Positions 1 to 8,773 are shown, numbered from the stretch's first letter. The stretch is DNA of 64,000 nucleotides from Chitinispirillales bacterium (GCA_031254105.1 JAIRVB010000041.1:41979-105978), one strand, 5' to 3'. Numbers and translations: made by a program. Notes: generated by a model not told the origin, from the letters alone.

Positions 1-626
1 GACATTTCAACGGCGAATCTCACCGCCATCGGGACGCTCGCTTTAGCCTTGAATGTGATATGCGTAGCGTTTTCGATGCCTTTCGGACCTTCCTTGCTGC
101 CATCGGGCGCAAGGTTAGTGCCTATGCCGACAAACTGCTGCACCTCATAACACCCTCTGGCATAGCCGCCCGGCCCCGTGGCGCTTTCAGGATACCACGT
201 AAGATCCAATGGCCCATTCGTACAATTGCTGTGGTTCGGATTACGCGCTTTTTCTATTGATGTGTTATCATAACCGGTTTGAAACGTTCTCCCCCACGTA
301 AATTCCAATTTCGCGGAGTTTCCGTTAATACCATCTGAAGTAATTGACCTATCCGGCGTGAAGAGGAGTTCTCTGCCACTGCTGCCAACGCGCTCGCCTG
401 CGCTGAGGACCTTAGAATTGCCGGTTTTACCGGCATCGGCGTGAGGTGCAGTAAGAGACGACTTGACCTCGCTGTCATCGTAGAAGTACCAGTAGTCCTT
501 GAACAGGTTCTGGTTTGAGTTGTTCTCGAAGTCTGCCAATAAAGAAGACTCCTGCGCAAAAGCTCCGCCCGCCATCATAAGAGCCGCGGCAAGCCCTGCA
601 GTTAACCGCTTAGTAAATTTTCCCAT
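1..626 (-). CDS. Secreted protein, N-terminal part (runs off the left edge)
   Basis: A minus-strand reading frame stays open from an ATG at 626 to the window edge, 208 codons without a stop. It begins with a typical signal peptide (charged MGKFTKR, hydrophobic Ala/Leu core, cut after AFA-Q), preceded by AAGGAAGGG about 6 bases upstream. The same MGKFTK opening occurs on the GH11 xylanase of this window. The mature part starts with LLADFENN and an aromatic YWYFYDD stretch, which recalls the jelly-roll carbohydrate-binding modules (CBM11/CBM30-like) of Fibrobacter enzymes; that assignment is tentative. The C-terminal part lies outside the window, so catalytic function and presence of a sorting tail cannot be judged. 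Confidence 0.75.
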   Translation of the reverse strand, partial: MGKFTKRLTAGLAAALMMAGGAFAQESSLLADFENNSNQNLFKDYWYFYDDSEVKSSLTAPHADAGKTGNSKVLSAGERVGSSGRELLFTPDRSITSDGINGNSAKLEFTWGRTFQTGYDNTSIEKARNPNHSNCTNGPLDLTWYPESATGPGGYARGCYEVQQFVGIGTNLAPDGSKEGPKGIENATHITFKAKASVPMAVRFAVEM

Positions 627-901
627 AAAACCCTTCCTTTTTGGTTATAGTTTAGTGGAAAGAAAGTAAATTACAATGTATAATATACAAATAAAAACAT
701 TATAATAATAGAGAGATCATATCAGCGTCATATAACGTACATCCTTTTCAATATAATTAACAGAATAACAAGATATGGTAAAAAAACACAAAAAGTCCGT
801 TTGCGATCTGCCTCAGTTTATATTATAATAAAAAACTGTGGAAAGGGCAAGTGTTATTTTGACGCGGCTTATGAACAGTGTACTCAAGAGTGTATCACTA
901 A

Positions 902-1021
902 ATCTTTCCGCCGCGCGGTTTTGGCGCGGTATACATTGGCCCAAGCGGATACGGTATCGTTTGGAACGACTATATAGATCTTGCCTGCAACGAGCTGCGG
1001 GAAAACGGTTATTCCGAATAA
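902..1021 (+). pseudogene. Remnant of a DUF2442-type gene (C-terminal end only)
   Basis: A 39-codon frame with no start, directly preceded by an in-frame TAA at 899, ends in YIGPSGYGIVWNDYID followed by LACNELRENG. This is the usual end of DUF2442 proteins, which often sit beside DUF4160 genes in toxin-antitoxin-like pairs. The intact relative at 48407 has the matching YIDSSGCIAWD segment. The rest of the gene is not recognisable, so this is a degraded fragment. The remaining bases between the truncated secreted gene and the glycosyltransferase (627-901 and 1053-1167) are AT-rich and hold no other gene I can support; the 838-1110 open frame overlapping the remnant resembles nothing. Confidence 0.45.
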
Positions 1022-1023
1022 TA

Positions 1024-1052
1024 CGCGGGAAAGATGAGTCCCGCGCTTTTTA
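1024..1052 (+). terminator. Rho-independent terminator behind the DUF2442 remnant
   Basis: A perfect 7-bp stem CGCGGGA/TCCCGCG with an 8-base loop is followed by CTTTTTATTT. It starts three bases after the stop codon of the remnant, which supports that this was once a real gene end. Confidence 0.7.
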
Positions 1053-1167
1053 TTTCCCGCGTTCAGCCATTTATATTTCTACATTGGTTCTCTTCCCGCT
1101 ATTATATTAATAGAAGGATTTCTATAATTTAGATAAAAACGTTTTCTGAAAACAGGGTAACCCCAGG

Positions 1168-1926
1168 ATGATTACAGTTATTATTTCGGCCAAAAATCCC
1201 ATTCCCGAATCCACCCTTGAGAGAAACATTAAAAAGACAATCGGATCTCCCCTTGAGCTGTTTATGATAAATAACGCGGGAGGAGAAAACAGTTTAGCGG
1301 CTGTTTATAATTTCGGAGCCAGCCGTTCACGCGGCGATATATTAGTGTTCATGCACGATGACGCGTTTTTTATGAATGAGAACTGGGGGCCGGTTCTTGA
1401 GTCGCTCTTTGCTCAGGATCCGTCTCTTGGAATAATAGGGGTTGCGGGGTCTCAGTATCTTTTTAATGATCACTGTTCATGGACTGCGCCGGGCCGTCCC
1501 TTTATAAAGGGGCGCATGATTCACGATTTGCAGAACGGAGATTTTTTCGCTACGATGTACTCCCCGCATAAAGAGACCGCGCAGGTAGTCGTATGCAGCG
1601 GGGTATTTTTCGCGGTAAGAAGAGAGCTGCTTACACAGTTTGGTTTCGATGAAAAAACATTCGATTCCTTTTACTTTCATGATCTTGACTTCTGCATGCA
1701 TGCGAGAAGACGATGGAAGATAATCGTTACCGGCGATATTGTTGTAAAACACAGATCAACCGGCACTTACGGTAAAGAATGGCAGCGTTACGGTCAGCTG
1801 TTTCTCCAAAAATGGGCACGCGAACTGCCCGCGGCCTGCGCCGGCGGCGTACCGGACCTGTCCAACTGCGTTAACGCCGCGAGTGTACATCTTAAGGGAA
1901 AAATTGAACAGCGAACCATCGCGTAG
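1168..1926 (+). CDS. Glycosyltransferase, GT2-like (Glyco_tranf_2_5 type)
   Basis: 252 residues. The N-terminus MITVIISAKNP is the first beta strand of a GT-A fold; FMHDDAFF at about residue 65 supplies the acidic DDx metal/nucleotide-sugar motif. CSGVFFAVRRELL, followed by F.FHDLDFCMHARR, is typical of the StrF-like GT2_5 family, in which the acceptor-side DxDF motif follows a conserved VxGxFFAVRR segment. No membrane segment is seen, so it acts in the cytoplasm on an unknown acceptor. Its last 44 bases overlap the long reading of the next gene, which suggests co-transcription with the dihydrouridine synthase. The Shine-Dalgarno site is weak (CCAGG). Confidence 0.8.
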   Translation: MITVIISAKNPIPESTLERNIKKTIGSPLELFMINNAGGENSLAAVYNFGASRSRGDILVFMHDDAFFMNENWGPVLESLFAQDPSLGIIGVAGSQYLFNDHCSWTAPGRPFIKGRMIHDLQNGDFFATMYSPHKETAQVVVCSGVFFAVRRELLTQFGFDEKTFDSFYFHDLDFCMHARRRWKIIVTGDIVVKHRSTGTYGKEWQRYGQLFLQKWARELPAACAGGVPDLSNCVNAASVHLKGKIEQRTIA

Positions 1927-3019
1927 GGACGCCCGTGCGCTGTCCATACCTCAAACATCATTACACAGTACGGATTTCTCGCGGATCCTGCGTAGCCGCA
2001 ATCCTCTTGGCGGGGGGGGCGCTGAGCCGTCCGTATCTCATACGCCTCTGATCCTTGCTCCCATGGCAGGTATTACGGATACTGTTTTCCGGCGGCTTTG
2101 CAAACAGCATGGTGCGGATATTACAGTATCCGAAATGGTAAGCGCTGACGGACTGCATTATAAATCAGCCGACACTGCGGAATTAATGAGTTTTGACGAT
2201 TCGGAACGCCCCTTTGGAGTACAGCTTTTCGGCTCAGACCCGCGGAGGCTCGCTCAAGCCGCTCAAATTGCTTTTGACACTGTAAAGCCGGATTTTATTG
2301 ACCTTAACTCAGGCTGCCCAGTGGCCAAAGTTGTAAAACGCAACGGCGGATCAGCGCTGCTTAGAGAGCCAAAGTTATTCGGTAATATTATCAAAGCGAT
2401 GTCAGACGCAGTTCCAATCCCGGTAACTGTAAAAATCCGTTCCGGCTGGAACAAGTACGAATGGGTTGACGAAGAGTTAGCGCGTATCGCGCAGGACAAC
2501 GGCGCCGCCGCGCTAACTCTCCACCCGCGCTCTCAAACCATGATGTTTACAGGCCACTCATTCTGGGAACGAATCGCGGTTGTAAAAAAAGCGGTCTCTA
2601 TCCCTTTAATCGGAAATGGAGATATAACAGATGGCCCCAAGGCTTTAAAAATGCTTTTTGAAACCGGGTGTGACGCAATTATGATCGGGAGAGGGACTTA
2701 TGGGAATCCCTGGATTTTCGCGGAGATTAAGGCCGCGCTAGGCGGTAAAACCTTCGCTCCGCCATCCGCGCGGGAACGCGTCAATGTGATTATTGAACAT
2801 ATCCGCGCTTTTCGTAATATTCACGGAGAGCGGCGTGCCTGCGGCGAGATGAAAAAACATGCCTCGTGGTATCTGAAGGGTACCGCCGGAGCAAGCGCGG
2901 CAAGAAGCAGGATATTTTCGGCCAACTCTACTATTGAACTTGAGGATGTTATCGGAGACTTTTTTGAAATCAATGCAGAAATAATAATGCAGAATGCAGA
3001 AATAAAAAACCACTTATAA
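1883..3019 (+). CDS. dusB: tRNA-dihydrouridine synthase (DusB-like)
   Basis: Reduces specific uridines in tRNA to dihydrouridine with FMN and NADPH. Diagnostic segments are LILAPMAGITDTVFRRLC, the catalytic-cysteine loop NSGCPVAKVVKRNGGSAL, VTVKIRSGW, LHPRS, GNGDI and MIGRGTYGNPWIF. The start is uncertain: the first ATG (1883) lies inside the glycosyltransferase gene and gives about 55 extra residues before the canonical beginning. That extension crosses a run of eight G (about 2024-2031), so a shorter start or an indel is possible. The last residues (NAEIIMQNAEIKNHL) are encoded by the left arm of a palindromic repeat that has invaded the gene end. Confidence 0.88.
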   Translation: MYILREKLNSEPSRRDARALSIPQTSLHSTDFSRILRSRNPLGGGGAEPSVSHTPLILAPMAGITDTVFRRLCKQHGADITVSEMVSADGLHYKSADTAELMSFDDSERPFGVQLFGSDPRRLAQAAQIAFDTVKPDFIDLNSGCPVAKVVKRNGGSALLREPKLFGNIIKAMSDAVPIPVTVKIRSGWNKYEWVDEELARIAQDNGAAALTLHPRSQTMMFTGHSFWERIAVVKKAVSIPLIGNGDITDGPKALKMLFETGCDAIMIGRGTYGNPWIFAEIKAALGGKTFAPPSARERVNVIIEHIRAFRNIHGERRACGEMKKHASWYLKGTAGASAARSRIFSANSTIELEDVIGDFFEINAEIIMQNAEIKNHL

Positions 3020-3066
3020 TACAAAGAGAAACTGTTCCGTACCTTTTTGTTTTATTTCTGCATTCT
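2972..3066. repeat. Palindromic element, core copy (AATGCAGAA/TTCTGCATT family)
   Basis: The left arm has repeated AATGCAGAAATAA units and the right arm is TTTTATTTCTGCATTC, with about 40 unrelated bases between. The left arm forms the last codons of dusB; the right end touches the end of the convergent glutaminyl cyclase gene. It is one of several related copies in this window and could fold into a long hairpin between the two converging genes. Confidence 0.7.
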
Positions 3067-3835
3067 ATAACGAAGGAATCCGTACGATAAAAATATTCCT
3101 CCACTTCTTTCCTGTCAAATACCATTCATCCTTTTTCTTACAGTAAGCGATACCATTGAAAACATACTCTCTTGAGAGCGGACGTTCAATATTTTTAAGT
3201 TCCGAGCAGTCAATAATTCTTGTTACTTTTCCATCAATCGGAGAAATTTCAACAATATAGTCTCTATACCATACATTTGCGTAAACCTGTCCGTGTACAT
3301 ATTCGAGTTCGTTGATATGCTTTAACGGCTTTCCGTCAAGTGTGACAGGTAATACACGGGTGATCTCAAATTTATCATTACGAAAATAAAGCGTATCCGA
3401 GCCGTTGCTCATTATAAAATTTGTGCTGTCATTAGTTAATCCCCATCCTTCTCCTTTGTATTTATACATTCCCTTTGGCCGCAGGGAAGGGAGATCGTAG
3501 CGGATCGCGAATTGATCCTGCCATGTAAGCTGAACCAACTCTCCGTTGTGTATAGCTATACCTTCAGCGAAAGCATCCGGTACAGGTATTTTTGTCATAA
3601 CAGCGCCGTTTGAGGCATTAACGCGGCGCAAAGTAGAATGACCGACAAGACCGGTACTTTCGTAAAGAAGCGTATCAACACAAATGAGCCCTTGAGTAAA
3701 CGCGGCGGTGTCGTGCGGGATGGTGCGTAAAATAGACGGCTTAACAACAGGGGTACCGCGCCCCGGCTGCGCGTGCAGACTGCAGGCGAGAGAAAATACA
3801 ATTGCCGTTATAATACAAATATAAGATTTTTTCAA
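3065..3835 (-). CDS. Secreted glutaminyl-peptide cyclotransferase (glutamine cyclotransferase family)
   Basis: 256 residues with an N-terminal signal peptide (cut near LHA-QP). The family is a five-bladed beta-propeller that cyclises N-terminal glutamine to pyroglutamate. Family hallmarks seen are HDTAAFTQGL near residue 41, LYESTGLVGHSTLRRV, FAEGIAI, LTWQ, KGEGWGLTNDSTNFIMSNGSD, INELEY, YANVWYRDYIVEI and the C-terminal FNGIAY....YLTGKKW. The start codon is TTG, with AAGAAGAG just upstream; no better ATG precedes the signal peptide. Expected in the periplasm. In T9SS organisms this enzyme matures exported proteins whose new N-terminus is Gln, and several signal peptides in this window do end just before Gln. 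Confidence 0.88.
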   Translation of the reverse strand: MKKSYICIITAIVFSLACSLHAQPGRGTPVVKPSILRTIPHDTAAFTQGLICVDTLLYESTGLVGHSTLRRVNASNGAVMTKIPVPDAFAEGIAIHNGELVQLTWQDQFAIRYDLPSLRPKGMYKYKGEGWGLTNDSTNFIMSNGSDTLYFRNDKFEITRVLPVTLDGKPLKHINELEYVHGQVYANVWYRDYIVEISPIDGKVTRIIDCSELKNIERPLSREYVFNGIAYCKKKDEWYLTGKKWRNIFIVRIPSL

Positions 3836-3901
3836 AGGCTCTTCTTAAATTCCGCCGCGTGGCGATAGAAAACCAGCGTCCTGTAATCACTGCCAAAAAC
3901 T

Positions 3902-4012
3902 TCAGCAGCTACATTTGTCATCGTCACAATTGCATGTCAATTTTGTATAAAGGTAAGCCCCTGCGGCTGCTACGATTCCCAGTATTACCAATACCTTGAT
4001 AAGTTTACCCAT
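3902..4012 (-). CDS. Small membrane-anchored Cys-rich peptide (36 residues)
   Basis: ATG at 4012 with GGAG eight bases upstream. The product has a short basic start (MGKLIK), a single hydrophobic segment of about 18 residues rich in Val/Ile/Ala, and an acidic cysteine tail CNCDDDKCSC. The architecture suggests a one-pass membrane peptide with a CxC-x4-CxC metal- or redox-active tail facing one side of the membrane. I recognise no family. Support comes from the good ribosome-binding site, the sharply divided composition and its place in an otherwise empty gap. The rest of the 3836-4395 gap holds repeat DNA and a terminator, listed separately. Confidence 0.55.
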   Translation of the reverse strand: MGKLIKVLVILGIVAAAGAYLYTKLTCNCDDDKCSC

Positions 4013-4128
4013 AAAAACACTCCGTTATGAAAAATGTGCGCTTATTATCAAAATATAAGATAAATAATGACCTTAAAGAATACAATTTTGGGGTTATTAT
4101 TATTATCCATAATTTTCCATTAGCCTTT

Positions 4129-4262
4129 CTCCGCACCTTGGAGGGGTACACAACCCGCAGACTGTCTCTATAACTCCACGCCTTAGCGTGGGGATGGGAA
4201 CCATGCATAAAACAACCCTCTTCTCCACCGATAAACTGTACGGGCGTTGCGCGCAACGCCCT
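4129..4262. repeat. Half copy of a long palindromic element with a 20-bp palindrome
   Basis: It contains a CGCACCTTGGAGGGG end, the phrase TCTCTATAACTCCACGCC followed by a CCACGC/GCGTGG hairpin, and the perfect palindrome GGGCGTTGCGCGCAACGCCC at 4242-4261. The same order of features occurs at 49723-49850, and the CTCTATA phrase also at 28755. It looks like a truncated member of that family. Confidence 0.6.
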
Positions 4263-4309
4263 TCACCGCCCCCTTCCGACCGCGTCCGCGCGTCCCCATA
4301 ATCACAATT

Positions 4310-4352
4310 AAAAAAGGAAGCTTTACGTTTAGACCGTAAAGCTTCCTTTTTT
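4310..4352 (-). terminator. Strong hairpin terminator after the YyaL-type gene
   Basis: An 18-bp perfect stem (AAAAAAGGAAGCTTTACG and its complement) with a 7-base loop. On the minus strand the stem ends in a T run and lies 44 bases after the stop of the gene at 4396. The A/T tracts on both sides would also let it stop plus-strand transcripts. Confidence 0.85.
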
Positions 4353-4395
4353 GGCGCGTCATATTTTCATATAATGCGCATCTATATAAAAACTG

Positions 4396-6513
4396 CTAAG
4401 CCGCTTTCAGGTACTCAAGCACCTTTTGCGTGTCGTGAACCGGCGGCTTGCAGGAACGGTCTGTGCATACGTAGGCGGTTACTCTGCCCTCGTGCGCCTG
4501 GTAGTCTTTAAGAAAGTCTACATACTTTACAATTTCAGGGTTTTCGGTATCAGTCGGTTTGAACACCAAAACGGTGTCCGGTAAAAACTGATGCCCCAGT
4601 TCCTTCAGCATCTCCTGAGTTTCCGGATCATCCATTCTGCCGGCTATTATCACCTCCGCTCCGTTGGTCAACATGTAGTTCATGATAAAAGCTGAAAACA
4701 GTGACGGCGCCCGTACAATCTCTCCGGAAAACGCGCGTTTCATCATAGATATTCTTTCGTCAAAATCAGGCGAAGTCATAATTCTGCCCAAAACTATCTG
4801 ATTAAGCAGTCCGATAGAGTTTGCGGACGGATACGCGTCGTCGAATATCTCTTTTCTGCGTAAAAGCATCTCTTCACCGTAATCGGCGACAGTGAAAAAA
4901 CCGCCGTTAATATGATCCCAAAAGTGATCAACAAGGTGTTTGTTAAGCGAAATGGCCTCGCCAAGATAACGCGTATCGAATCTTGATTCGTAAAGTTCAA
5001 GAAGACCCCAGGTTAAAAACACATAGTCATCGGCATAACCGGCGATAGCCGCTTCGCCGTCTTTCCAGCGGTGTTTTAACGAGTGACCGGTTTTGTCATA
5101 AACATTGTCAAGTAAAAAGTCTACCGCCTGACGCGCCGCGTTATAGTATTCATCGTTTTCAAAAACTCTGGAGGCGCGCGCCAGAGCCGCAATCATAAGA
5201 CCGTTCCAGTCTGTCAATATTTTTTCATCACGCATAGGATGAATCCTGTGTTTGCGTGCGGTGAGCAGTCTGGATCTTACCGCCTCTATTCTCTTTTCAA
5301 ACTCTTCGCTTGAAATGCCGAACTCTGCCGACAGCTTATTAACAGATTCATCTCTGTAAAGAATATTCATTCCGTCAAAACGCCCCATGATCTCTTCAAC
5401 GTTGCCGCCGTGGCGGATGTTAAAGGTGCGGAAAGCAAGCTCCTTGTACTCTTTGCCAAGAAGTTTTTCAGATTCTTCCGCGGACCAGGTGTAGTATTTA
5501 CCCTCTATGCCTTCACTGTCAGAGTCCTCCGCGCAGAAAAACGCTCCTTGTTCATTTCTTAAGTCCCTCAATACATATGAGATTATCTCCTGTGCGGTCT
5601 TTGCGTACTCTTCTTTTTCAGTCGCCTGATAAGCTTCCGTATATGTAAGCGCCATCATCGCCTGGTCATAGAGCATCTTTTCAAAGTGCGGAACACGCCA
5701 CTCCTTATCCGTAGCGTAACGGTGAAAACCAAAACCTATATGGTCGTAAAGCCCGCCGTCGCGCATTGCTTTAAGAGTATGCTCCGAAATGTCAAGAGCT
5801 TTCTGTTCGCCTGTTTTTTTCCAATACCGCAAAAGAAAAAGAATCGTATGCGGTGACGGAAATTTTGGTGTGTCGCCGAATCCGCCGCTTGTGCTGTCGT
5901 ATTGTTCTACGATCTGCGTATAAGTTTCCTTAAGCAGAGCCTCGTCGTTAGTCTCTACGGAAGGGACAACAGAGAACATACGCAGTGAATTTGTAAATTG
6001 AAGCGCGGACCCTTTTATCTCCTCCTGACGCATCTTCCAAAGCTCCTCAACCTGCGGAATGAGGTCAAGCATTCCAATAAGATTTCCCGATGTTTCCCGC
6101 GGAATATAAGTCGCGGCAAAAAACGGCAGTTTTTCCGGAGTCATAATCATTGTAAGCGGCCAGCCGCCGCCGCCTGTTATCACCTGACAAAAGTACATGT
6201 AAACGTCATCTATGTCGGGTCTCTCTTCCCTGTCAACTTTGACGCATACAAATGCTTTATTTAACAACGCCGCTATCTGTTCGTCGTTAAAACATTCACG
6301 TTCCATAACGTGGCACCAGTGACAGGTTGAATAACCGATAGATAAAAATACCGGTTTATTTTCACGTTTCGCGCGCTCAAACGCCTCTTCTCCCCAAGGA
6401 TACCAGTCTACGGGGTTGCGGCTATGCTGCAAAAGGTAGGGGCTCTTTTCATTAATAAGCCGGTTCGGTTCGCGATTCTTACGATTGTTTCTGTGGAAAT
6501 TGAACAATTTCAT
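4396..6513 (-). CDS. Thioredoxin-domain / six-hairpin glycosidase-like protein (YyaL, DUF255 family)
   Basis: 705 residues from the ATG at 6513, chosen because AAGGAGG lies 7 bases upstream; a longer frame begins eight codons earlier without a site. The N-terminal third is a DUF255 thioredoxin-like domain ([22 protein letters not shown], then [12 protein letters not shown] with CxxC at about residues 64-67, [12 protein letters not shown]). The rest is an (alpha/alpha)6 toroid of the epimerase/spermatogenesis-associated protein 20 type ([55 protein letters not shown]). Family function is poorly defined; cytoplasmic, no signal peptide. It stands alone with its own terminator. Confidence 0.85.
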   Translation of the reverse strand: MKLFNFHRNNRKNREPNRLINEKSPYLLQHSRNPVDWYPWGEEAFERAKRENKPVFLSIGYSTCHWCHVMERECFNDEQIAALLNKAFVCVKVDREERPDIDDVYMYFCQVITGGGGWPLTMIMTPEKLPFFAATYIPRETSGNLIGMLDLIPQVEELWKMRQEEIKGSALQFTNSLRMFSVVPSVETNDEALLKETYTQIVEQYDSTSGGFGDTPKFPSPHTILFLLRYWKKTGEQKALDISEHTLKAMRDGGLYDHIGFGFHRYATDKEWRVPHFEKMLYDQAMMALTYTEAYQATEKEEYAKTAQEIISYVLRDLRNEQGAFFCAEDSDSEGIEGKYYTWSAEESEKLLGKEYKELAFRTFNIRHGGNVEEIMGRFDGMNILYRDESVNKLSAEFGISSEEFEKRIEAVRSRLLTARKHRIHPMRDEKILTDWNGLMIAALARASRVFENDEYYNAARQAVDFLLDNVYDKTGHSLKHRWKDGEAAIAGYADDYVFLTWGLLELYESRFDTRYLGEAISLNKHLVDHFWDHINGGFFTVADYGEEMLLRRKEIFDDAYPSANSIGLLNQIVLGRIMTSPDFDERISMMKRAFSGEIVRAPSLFSAFIMNYMLTNGAEVIIAGRMDDPETQEMLKELGHQFLPDTVLVFKPTDTENPEIVKYVDFLKDYQAHEGRVTAYVCTDRSCKPPVHDTQKVLEYLKAA

Positions 6514-6600
6514 GCTCGCCTCCTTGTCGCAGCCCAAAAAATTGGGGCTCTTATAAAAATGCGGGGGGCGAGGGGGGGATATTGTGATAATTGCAATATA

Positions 6601-6713
6601 TTATGACAAACCATAATCCATTTCTTTTAATTTTGTCAGCGTAAACTCCCGTATCTCAATAGTATGTTCTAACGCTTGTTCCACGCGTTTACGTCAAGCT
6701 CACCTTTATCCAT
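6601..6713 (-). pseudogene. Broken partner gene of the MntA-type nucleotidyltransferase
   Basis: An ATG at 6713 overlaps the stop of the nucleotidyltransferase gene, the classic spacing of an MNT/HEPN-type pair. The frame reads MDKGELDVNAW and hits a stop within 15 codons. One base back, another frame continues VEQALEHTIEIREFTLTKLKEMDYG and stops at 6601. So only a frameshifted stub of about 37 residues remains where a HEPN partner of about 130 residues would be expected. That the partner was a HEPN protein is inferred from position only. Confidence 0.45.
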
Positions 6714-7026
6714 ACAACAGTACTCCATTTGCAATTTCGTGTTGAAATGAAGTCGGCCTGTCGGCATTTGCGAAAAACTCATCTTGGTTAAACGCCAATA
6801 AATCTAACAGCATCGTCTTGACTCCCCATAGCTTTCTTCTGTAATCCGCCGTAAGCTCAATAGGGTGTTTATCTTTTATGGGCGTTAGAACACATAAGTC
6901 AATATCGCTGTACGGAGTTTCTTCTCCCTTTGCGTAGGAACCAAAAAGGAAAATCTGCGATACAGTGCCGGTATCAACCAAGGTGCGCACGATATTATCA
7001 AGTTCGGTTTTAACTTTTTCGTTCAC
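6706..7026 (-). CDS. Minimal nucleotidyltransferase (MntA-like antitoxin)
   Basis: 106 residues, GTG start with AGAGGA six bases upstream. It carries the pol-beta-type signature FLFGSYAKGEETPYSDIDLCV (GS..xG...SDIDL, residues about 28-47), the metal-binding active site of minimal nucleotidyltransferases. In known MNT-HEPN modules such proteins silence the HEPN ribonuclease by adenylylating it. Here the downstream partner is only a frameshifted stub, so this is probably a surviving orphan antitoxin. It lies at the edge of an accessory block that continues to the prfB gene. Confidence 0.8.
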   Translation of the reverse strand: MNEKVKTELDNIVRTLVDTGTVSQIFLFGSYAKGEETPYSDIDLCVLTPIKDKHPIELTADYRRKLWGVKTMLLDLLAFNQDEFFANADRPTSFQHEIANGVLLYG

Positions 7027-7240
7027 AGAGTTCCTCTGCTAAGGACAATAAAAACGTACCATAATATACCGCATTTTTTAAGCCAAAGGCAAGGTTGGTG
7101 ATTATTAGACAGCGGGCAATATGTTTGTTCGCAAGGCTCCTGCATTTGACTTTTGTTAAATTAGTGTTTTTTGTGGAAATAGCGATGTTACAGGCGATTT
7201 TTTTATTATATTAAGGAAATGCAGGGGATGTTTTGTTGGG

Positions 7241-7407
7241 GAGTGTAAATTAGTTCGTTTAATGTAGAAGTAAAATGGCAGAATGCAGAAATAAAACAAG
7301 TAAGATAGTTGAATAGTTTATCTATGTATTTTAAGAGTTTCTAATATTTCTGCATTATCGTTGTATGACTCAAAGATTAATTTTTACAGAAAAAAATTTA
7401 CACACTC
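7241..7407 (+). repeat. MITE-like palindromic element, full copy
   Basis: About 167 bp bounded by short inverted ends (GAGTGTAAATT and AATTTACACACTC) with an inner inverted pair AATGCAGAAATAAAAC / ATATTTCTGCATTA. Its middle (AAGTAAGATAGTTGAAT and TTTATCTATGTATTTTA) is almost identical to the copy at 52643-52795, so the shared unit is a discrete element and not a chance hairpin. The rest of the 7027-7553 gap shows no gene. Confidence 0.75.
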
Positions 7408-7553
7408 TTTTCTTTGTGTATATTTTGAACAGTGTTCAATACGAGCAGAGCGGAAAAAGTGTTTTTACCAAAACTTTAGACAACGATGCAAAGTTCTAAC
7501 TTTCTTTCAATAAAAAATTGTAACTTTAAAACCTTATTTTGTATTTAAGTGAT

Positions 7554-8378
7554 ATGAGTAAGATAAAAATTAAAAATTTTGGACCTGTTAAATGCGGTTT
7601 CCAAAGCGGTGATGGATGGCTTGATATAAACAAAGTTACAGTATTTGTCGGTAATCAAGGCTCAGGAAAAAGTACGGTAGCAAAACTTATTTCTACTTTT
7701 ACCTGGATAGAAAAAGCGTTGGTGCGCAAAGATTATGATTTGAAATGGCTTGAGAAAAAAAACAGGTTTAAAAATCAATTTTTAGCTTATCACCGTATAG
7801 AAAACTATCTTTGTTCTGATACGATTATTGAGTATGCAGGAGACGCTTATTCTATAAAATACGCAAATGGCCTAATGTCCATAACTGAAACAAAAAATGA
7901 AATATACCCTTTACCACAAATTATGTATGTTCCGGCAGAACGCAATTTTTTGACATATATAAAGGGGGCAAAAGAATTAAAACTATCTTCGGAAGCGCTG
8001 CAGGAATTTAATACAGAATATTATAATGCTCAACAGGATATGAAAAGTGTGGTAGAATTACCAATTAATGATACCGTTATTGAATATGACAAATTGAATG
8101 ATACGCTTAATCTGAAAGGAGAAAGCTACAAAGTTAAACTTACAGATGCTTCAAGTGGTTTTCAATCATTTGTCCCATTATATTTGGTTTCAAGTTATTT
8201 GGCAAATTCTGTAAAAAGTGACAGTGAGTGCAAAGAACCTATGAGCAGCGAAGAAAAAATTAGATTTCAAAAGGAATTTCAGGAAATCAGGGATAACAGC
8301 AACTTTACAGAAGAACAAAAACGACTTGCCATTTCGGTACTTTCTGAACGTTATAAAAAACAGCTTTTATTAATATAA
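7554..8378 (+). CDS. AAA ATPase, N-terminal part (gene split by a frameshift)
   Basis: From the ATG at 7554 (MSKIKIKNFGP). A SMC/OLD-like AAA_15 fold is shown by the start IKIKNFGPV and Walker A FVGNQGSGKSTVAKL at about residues 27-41. LPQIMYVPAERNFL and the ASSGFQSFVPLYL segment (signature-helix region) fit the same class. The frame ends at 8378 just before Walker B. One base back, TAFINIIEEPEQNLFP reads straight on, so the original protein of about 406 residues is broken at the A6 run 8355-8360. Such ATPases are common nucleotide-sensing parts of phage-defence systems. Low GC compared with neighbours suggests transfer. Confidence 0.75.
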   Translation: MSKIKIKNFGPVKCGFQSGDGWLDINKVTVFVGNQGSGKSTVAKLISTFTWIEKALVRKDYDLKWLEKKNRFKNQFLAYHRIENYLCSDTIIEYAGDAYSIKYANGLMSITETKNEIYPLPQIMYVPAERNFLTYIKGAKELKLSSEALQEFNTEYYNAQQDMKSVVELPINDTVIEYDKLNDTLNLKGESYKVKLTDASSGFQSFVPLYLVSSYLANSVKSDSECKEPMSSEEKIRFQKEFQEIRDNSNFTEEQKRLAISVLSERYKKQLLLI

Positions 8379-8422
8379 TAGAGGAACCCGAACAAAACCT
8401 TTTTCCATCTTCACAATGGCAA

Positions 8423-8773
8423 ATGTTGCAAAGTTTGCTGGCTCTCAACAATATGAATGGCGGCAACAAATTAATAACGACCACGCACAGTCCTTATTTG
8501 ATAAATTATTTGACTTTAGTAGTAAAGGCAGAAGAATTAAGAGAGAAAGTCAAGACCGAGGATCAAAAGAATGACTTGAAGCAAATTGTACCATTAAATA
8601 CAATGATTGGCGCAAACAGTTTATCAATTTATGAATTAGATGAAATGGAAGGCAATATAAAATCTCTTGAAACATACGAAGGACTTCCTTCCGATGATAA
8701 CAGGCTCAATATGATGTTGGACGAAGGCAATGAATTATTTGCTAAATTTTTAGAAATTCAACAACAATTATGA
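8423..8773 (+). CDS. AAA ATPase, C-terminal part (second half of the split gene)
   Basis: The continuing frame is open from about 8362; 8423 is only the first ATG in it. It holds Walker B (INIIEEPEQNLFP, encoded just upstream of the ATG at about 8368-8405), then LITTTHSPYLINYL, the H-loop of ABC/OLD-type ATPases, and ends at 8773. Without the N-terminal half it has no Walker A. It is either dead, restored by -1 slippage at the A6C run, or an assembly error. The stop overlaps the start of the next decayed frame (ATGA at 8770). Confidence 0.7.
   Translation: MLQSLLALNNMNGGNKLITTTHSPYLINYLTLVVKAEELREKVKTEDQKNDLKQIVPLNTMIGANSLSIYELDEMEGNIKSLETYEGLPSDDNRLNMMLDEGNELFAKFLEIQQQL

Noticed and set aside
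838..1110. 90-residue plus-strand frame
   Set aside because: It runs through the DUF2442 remnant in another frame and into the terminator; Arg/Leu-rich with no family resemblance.
8355..8361. Programmed -1 frameshift signal (AAAAAAC) in the AAA ATPase
   Set aside because: The zero frame is AAA AAA CAG, so the P-site tRNA would re-pair poorly (TAA) and no downstream stimulator is evident; the partner gene also has frame breaks, so decay or sequencing error is more likely. Kept as an alternative only.
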